Shown here: piece by piece, positions 4,218 to 6,368 of the stretch
How the letters are laid out: every line of letters begins with the position of its first letter
Position numbering within the stretch: the stretch's first letter is position 1
Source of the DNA: an uncultured Spirochaetales bacterium
GTDB lineage: Bacteria; Spirochaetota; Spirochaetia; Sphaerochaetales; Sphaerochaetaceae
Direction of reading: 5' to 3'
Length of the DNA stretch: 6,368 bases
Assembly: GCA_945947045.1 (NCBI GenBank)
Contig: CAMEXG010000120.1
Span: 1 to 6,368, forward strand
Made by a program: the position numbers and the translations under genes
The notes under the pieces: generated by a model
What the model saw: only the letters and a program-made list of their open reading frames with translations
What the model was told of the DNA's origin: nothing
Databases searched by the model: none

Positions 4218-4940
4218 ATGGCTTTACTTGTGGTGTTGTGTTTGTCTGTCGTCTTTGGCTTGGGCATGGTCTTCGCCAAGCTTACTTCAAATAAAGCCCA
4301 TATCCAGAGCTTCATTTCGTCCCTCTCTTTGGGGGCCATGCTGGGGGTGGCGTTTCTAGATTTGATTCCGGAAATAGTTGAAGAGACCAGCGGGGCAGGA
4401 TACATACTTGTAGTCGTACTTTGTGTATTGGGTATCGTAATTCTCAAAGTGTTGGACAACTTTGTTCCGGAGCATGAAGGAAGCGAAGAGAGCGAAGAGG
4501 GAAATCTTGTGCATATCGGTATAATGAGTGCAATCGCTATAGTATTACACAATATTGTTGAAGGAATGACAGTATATAGTGTTGCATCTCAGAGTCTTAA
4601 AAGCGGTATCACACTTGCCTTGGGAGTAGCACTTCACAATGTTCCTATGGGTGCTTTAATCTATTCCACTCTAAAGAGCGAGAGTAAAGGAAAAAGAAAT
4701 ACTATTCTTGTTTTATCATCATTCTCCACATTTATAGGAGGCCTGGTGATGATGGGACTCTCTTCTATTCTTTCTCCGTCTTTCTTTATTGTGTTGATGT
4801 CATTGGCACTTGGAATGGTGTTATATATTCTTTTCTGGGAGCTTATGCCTTCTGCACTTCATTCCAAAGAGAAGAAGATTACTATTTACGGATCACTTTT
4901 GGGACTCTTATTAGTCGTCGCATCCTTATTCTTGGAATAA
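4218..4940 (+). CDS. ZIP-family divalent metal transporter
   Basis: This is an inner-membrane importer of zinc and possibly other divalent metals. It has 240 residues and about eight hydrophobic segments, typical of bacterial ZIPs. The metal path motifs are visible: FLDLIPE (46-52), HNIVEG in TM4 (111-116; H111, N112, E115) and HNVPMG in TM5 (140-145), plus E208 in FWELMP near TM7. The loop between TM3 and TM4 is acidic (PEHEGSEESEEG, 84-95) where many ZIPs are His-rich. TM5 has Met144 where HNxPEG homologues have the metal-bridging Glu. The start is the ATG at 4218, with AAGGAG 10 nt upstream. The frame stays open to an ATG at 4131, but that would add a non-hydrophobic extension read inside the regulator gene. 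It is 1 nt after the regulator stop codon and should be under the same Zur-type control. Confidence 0.93.
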   Translation: MALLVVLCLSVVFGLGMVFAKLTSNKAHIQSFISSLSLGAMLGVAFLDLIPEIVEETSGAGYILVVVLCVLGIVILKVLDNFVPEHEGSEESEEGNLVHIGIMSAIAIVLHNIVEGMTVYSVASQSLKSGITLALGVALHNVPMGALIYSTLKSESKGKRNTILVLSSFSTFIGGLVMMGLSSILSPSFFIVLMSLALGMVLYILFWELMPSALHSKEKKITIYGSLLGLLLVVASLFLE

Positions 4941-4943
4941 AAT

Positions 4944-5684
4944 ATGGAAGAGATACTTATATTTTCCCTGATTCCTTTTATGGGCTCTGCACTCCAGACA
5001 TCAATGGGCTTTGGAAACGGTGTTTTGATAATGGCGATACTTCCATTTATTCTTCCATTTGGAAAAGCTGTTGCATTTAACCAGATTTCTTGCCTATTTC
5101 TTACGGTTTTGGTGGTCGGTAAAATGTGGAGAAAGATAAGGTGGAGTATTCTTATTCCTATCCTTATCCCAATGGGGATCTCCACAATATTATTCACTCT
5201 TTGGTCTTTCTCTTTTGACCAAAGTATTTTGAAGATATTCTTAGGAGTTGTCTTCATAATACTTGTACTTGTGTTTCTTCTTTCAAAGAAGGGAACCAGA
5301 ATTAAGCCTACACCTATGAAGGGCGCAGTGATGGGTGTCATAAGTGGGATATCCAATGGTTTTACGGGAATAAGCGGACCACCCGCCGCGATGTATCTTC
5401 GTCCCTCTATTTCAGATAACGACGAGTATATCGCCACTATTCAGTGTTTCTTCCTGTTTCAGAGTACCATAGGACTTTTGTCGAGAATGGGGCTAGGTGC
5501 CTTGGACAGGGGAGATGTAGGGTATTTGTTTTTGGTTCTAATATTCACATTCTTTGGTTCTATAGTAGGTGGAAAGATTAATGGAAAAGTAGACAGCGCC
5601 AAGATGCAGAGATATGTCTATATTTTTGTTGGATTATATGGTCTGTATGTTCTAGTGTCTGAGTTGATTAAGATACTACTTTGA
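4944..5684 (+). CDS. TSUP (TauE/SafE) family membrane transporter
   Basis: This is an integral membrane protein of 246 residues with seven or eight hydrophobic segments arranged as two halves, as in the sulfite exporter TauE/SafE family. The first half has GSALQTSMGFGNGVLIM (14-30). The second half repeats the theme with MGVISGISNGFTGISGPPAAMYL (130-152), whose GxxxGxxGxxGPP pattern is the family hallmark. Known members move sulfite, sulfoacetate or other small sulfur-containing anions, but the substrate here cannot be inferred. It starts 3 nt after the ZIP stop codon, with a weak GGA-containing ribosome binding site, so it is probably translated from the regulator-ZIP message. That placement suggests a link to metal homeostasis, but no metal-binding motif is seen. 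No clear terminator lies in the 140 bp that follow. Confidence 0.88.
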   Translation: MEEILIFSLIPFMGSALQTSMGFGNGVLIMAILPFILPFGKAVAFNQISCLFLTVLVVGKMWRKIRWSILIPILIPMGISTILFTLWSFSFDQSILKIFLGVVFIILVLVFLLSKKGTRIKPTPMKGAVMGVISGISNGFTGISGPPAAMYLRPSISDNDEYIATIQCFFLFQSTIGLLSRMGLGALDRGDVGYLFLVLIFTFFGSIVGGKINGKVDSAKMQRYVYIFVGLYGLYVLVSELIKILL

Positions 5685-5824
5685 CTCTGGTATTCGCTGA
5701 ATAAAAGAACAAAAATGTGGTAAATGATTTTGATACTAAGTTCTTGATTAAAAAGCTATTCTATGTGTTTGGATTATTTGGCTGCCACCTTTTTTTGCAT
5801 GTAAAAGAGCATATTGAAGGATTA

Positions 5825-6283
5825 TTAATCTCCCTCTGTAATGCTGTCGACGAACCCGTTGATTCCTTCGTCCCCGTAGCTGTCCAGATATATGCTGTAG
5901 ACAAGTTTTCTATTTTTCCTCTTTCTATATTCACCTGGGGTGGAGCCGCTTAGACTATGGAAAATGTGGATAAAGTAGCTGGAGTTCTGAAAGCCGCAGA
6001 AGTCAGAGATTTCTTTGATGGTCATACTACTGTCTAAAAGAAGTCTTGAGGCTTTGTTTACTCTCAGTGCGTTCAGGTATTGGATGAATGTCATGCACAT
6101 GGTTCTTGAAAAAAGAGCGGAGGCATAGCAGGACGAAGAGCCTGCCCATGAGGCTAATTCCTCCAATTCAATAGTGCTGTTCCAATGTTTTTCTATATAG
6201 CTGATCATTCTGTTAACTTTAAAGTTTTCAGAATGTCTGGGCAGAGGGACAATATCCCCACCTGAATATTGTTCTTTTTTCAT
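5825..6283 (-). CDS. Short AraC-family regulator, DNA-binding domain only
   Basis: This is a transcription factor with the two helix-turn-helix units of the AraC/XylS family. The first is at about 37-60 (TIELEELASWAGSSSCYASALFSR). The second is at about 88-112 (MTIKEISDFCGFQNSSYFIHIFHSLSG), followed by the family signature TPGEYRK (115-121). Full-length members are about 250-300 residues with an N-terminal sensor domain; this protein has 152 residues and only some 22 precede the first helix. The start is supported by AAGGGG, 6 nt before ATG, so the protein appears to be naturally short rather than truncated, as in MarA/SoxS-type regulators. A 30-residue acidic tail (123-152) follows the DNA-binding domain. 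It diverges from a tRNA gene and converges on the TSUP gene; its targets are unknown. Confidence 0.88.
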   Translation of the reverse strand: MKKEQYSGGDIVPLPRHSENFKVNRMISYIEKHWNSTIELEELASWAGSSSCYASALFSRTMCMTFIQYLNALRVNKASRLLLDSSMTIKEISDFCGFQNSSYFIHIFHSLSGSTPGEYRKRKNRKLVYSIYLDSYGDEGINGFVDSITEGD

Positions 6284-6293
6284 TTGCTTCCCC

Positions 6294-6347
6294 TTGACTA
6301 TTAATAAAATTTTACGACAATATTGAAAAAAAGAAAGAAAAATGAAA
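6294..6347. promoter_or_regulatory. AT-rich divergent promoter region between the AraC gene and the tRNA
   Basis: These bases must carry the promoters for both the AraC gene and the tRNA. TTGACT (6294-6299) is a good plus-strand -35, but the matching -10 (CAATAT, 6318-6323, 18-nt spacer) is poor. TAAAATTTTA (6305-6314) is a perfect palindrome, and an A-rich run (6325-6347) leads into the tRNA. No confident minus-strand promoter is seen. Confidence 0.3.
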
Positions 6348-6368
6348 GGGGAAGTAGCTCATCTGGCT
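6348..6368 (+). tRNA. tRNA gene, 5' end only, cut by the window edge
   Basis: GGGGAAG reads as acceptor bases 1-7, TA as positions 8-9, GCTC as the 5' D-stem, and A14 TCTGGCT as the start of the D-loop with its GG pair. This matches the TAGCTCANNTGG pattern of many bacterial tRNAs. The anticodon is outside the window, so the amino acid cannot be given. Confidence 0.8.

Noticed and set aside
4204..4218. Third Fur/Zur-like site GGAGAATAATTGATA before the ZIP gene
   Set aside because: Only one half matches, and that half overlaps the AAGGAG ribosome binding site and the last codons of the regulator, so chance is likely.
5691..5703. TATTC-GCT-GAATA hairpin after the TSUP gene as its terminator
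   Set aside because: The stem is only 5 bp and AT-rich, and no T-run follows. I see no convincing terminator in 5685-5824 on either strand.
5705..5745. AAGAAC...GTTCTT inverted repeat as a terminator of the AraC gene
   Set aside because: A 6-bp stem with a 29-nt loop is too weak, and the T-rich tail on the minus strand is interrupted.

Overview
The window reads as a low-GC anaerobic bacterium, most likely a Clostridia-type Firmicute. A gut spirochaete with Firmicute-like gene content cannot be excluded. The grounds are an S-box (SAM) riboswitch, AAGGGG/AAGGAG ribosome binding sites, and a zinc-ribbon protein, DUF5685 protein and J-protein that resemble clostridial families as I remember them. 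This is inference from content; no ribosomal marker is present.

Layout. At the left edge, on the minus strand, is a complete SAM riboswitch: promoter at 119-148, aptamer at 30-114, terminator at 1-26. It must control a methionine- or SAM-related gene lying left of the window. Diverging from it is a Cof-type HAD phosphatase (280-1107), followed by a TetR-type repressor (1231-1854). The tetR gene runs tail to tail into a three-gene minus-strand operon, 3709 down to 1836. In transcription order this holds a membrane zinc-ribbon protein, a DUF5685 protein with paired Asp-rich motifs, and a J-domain protein with a cysteine-rich tail. These genes are 1 nt apart or overlap by 8 nt. The intrinsic terminator of tetR lies inside the J-protein gene, antisense to it.

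Diverging from that operon across a 117-bp region is a plus-strand operon: a Fur/Zur-family regulator (GTG start, 3827-4216), a ZIP metal transporter (4218-4940) and a TSUP/TauE-SafE transporter (4944-5684). A perfect 7-1-7 Fur/Zur-type box and an 18-bp palindrome cover the regulator's promoter. The simplest reading is autoregulated zinc uptake: the regulator senses zinc, represses itself and the ZIP importer, and may also affect the divergent cysteine-rich operon.

At the right, a short AraC-type regulator (6283-5825, minus) faces the TSUP gene across 140 bp with no convincing terminator. The window ends in the first 21 bases of a plus-strand tRNA gene.

Most worth following are the compact riboswitch with no room for P4, the zinc-ribbon/DUF5685/J-protein operon next to a Zur-type regulator, the terpene-synthase-like Asp motifs in DUF5685, and the apparently leaderless start of the regulator gene.
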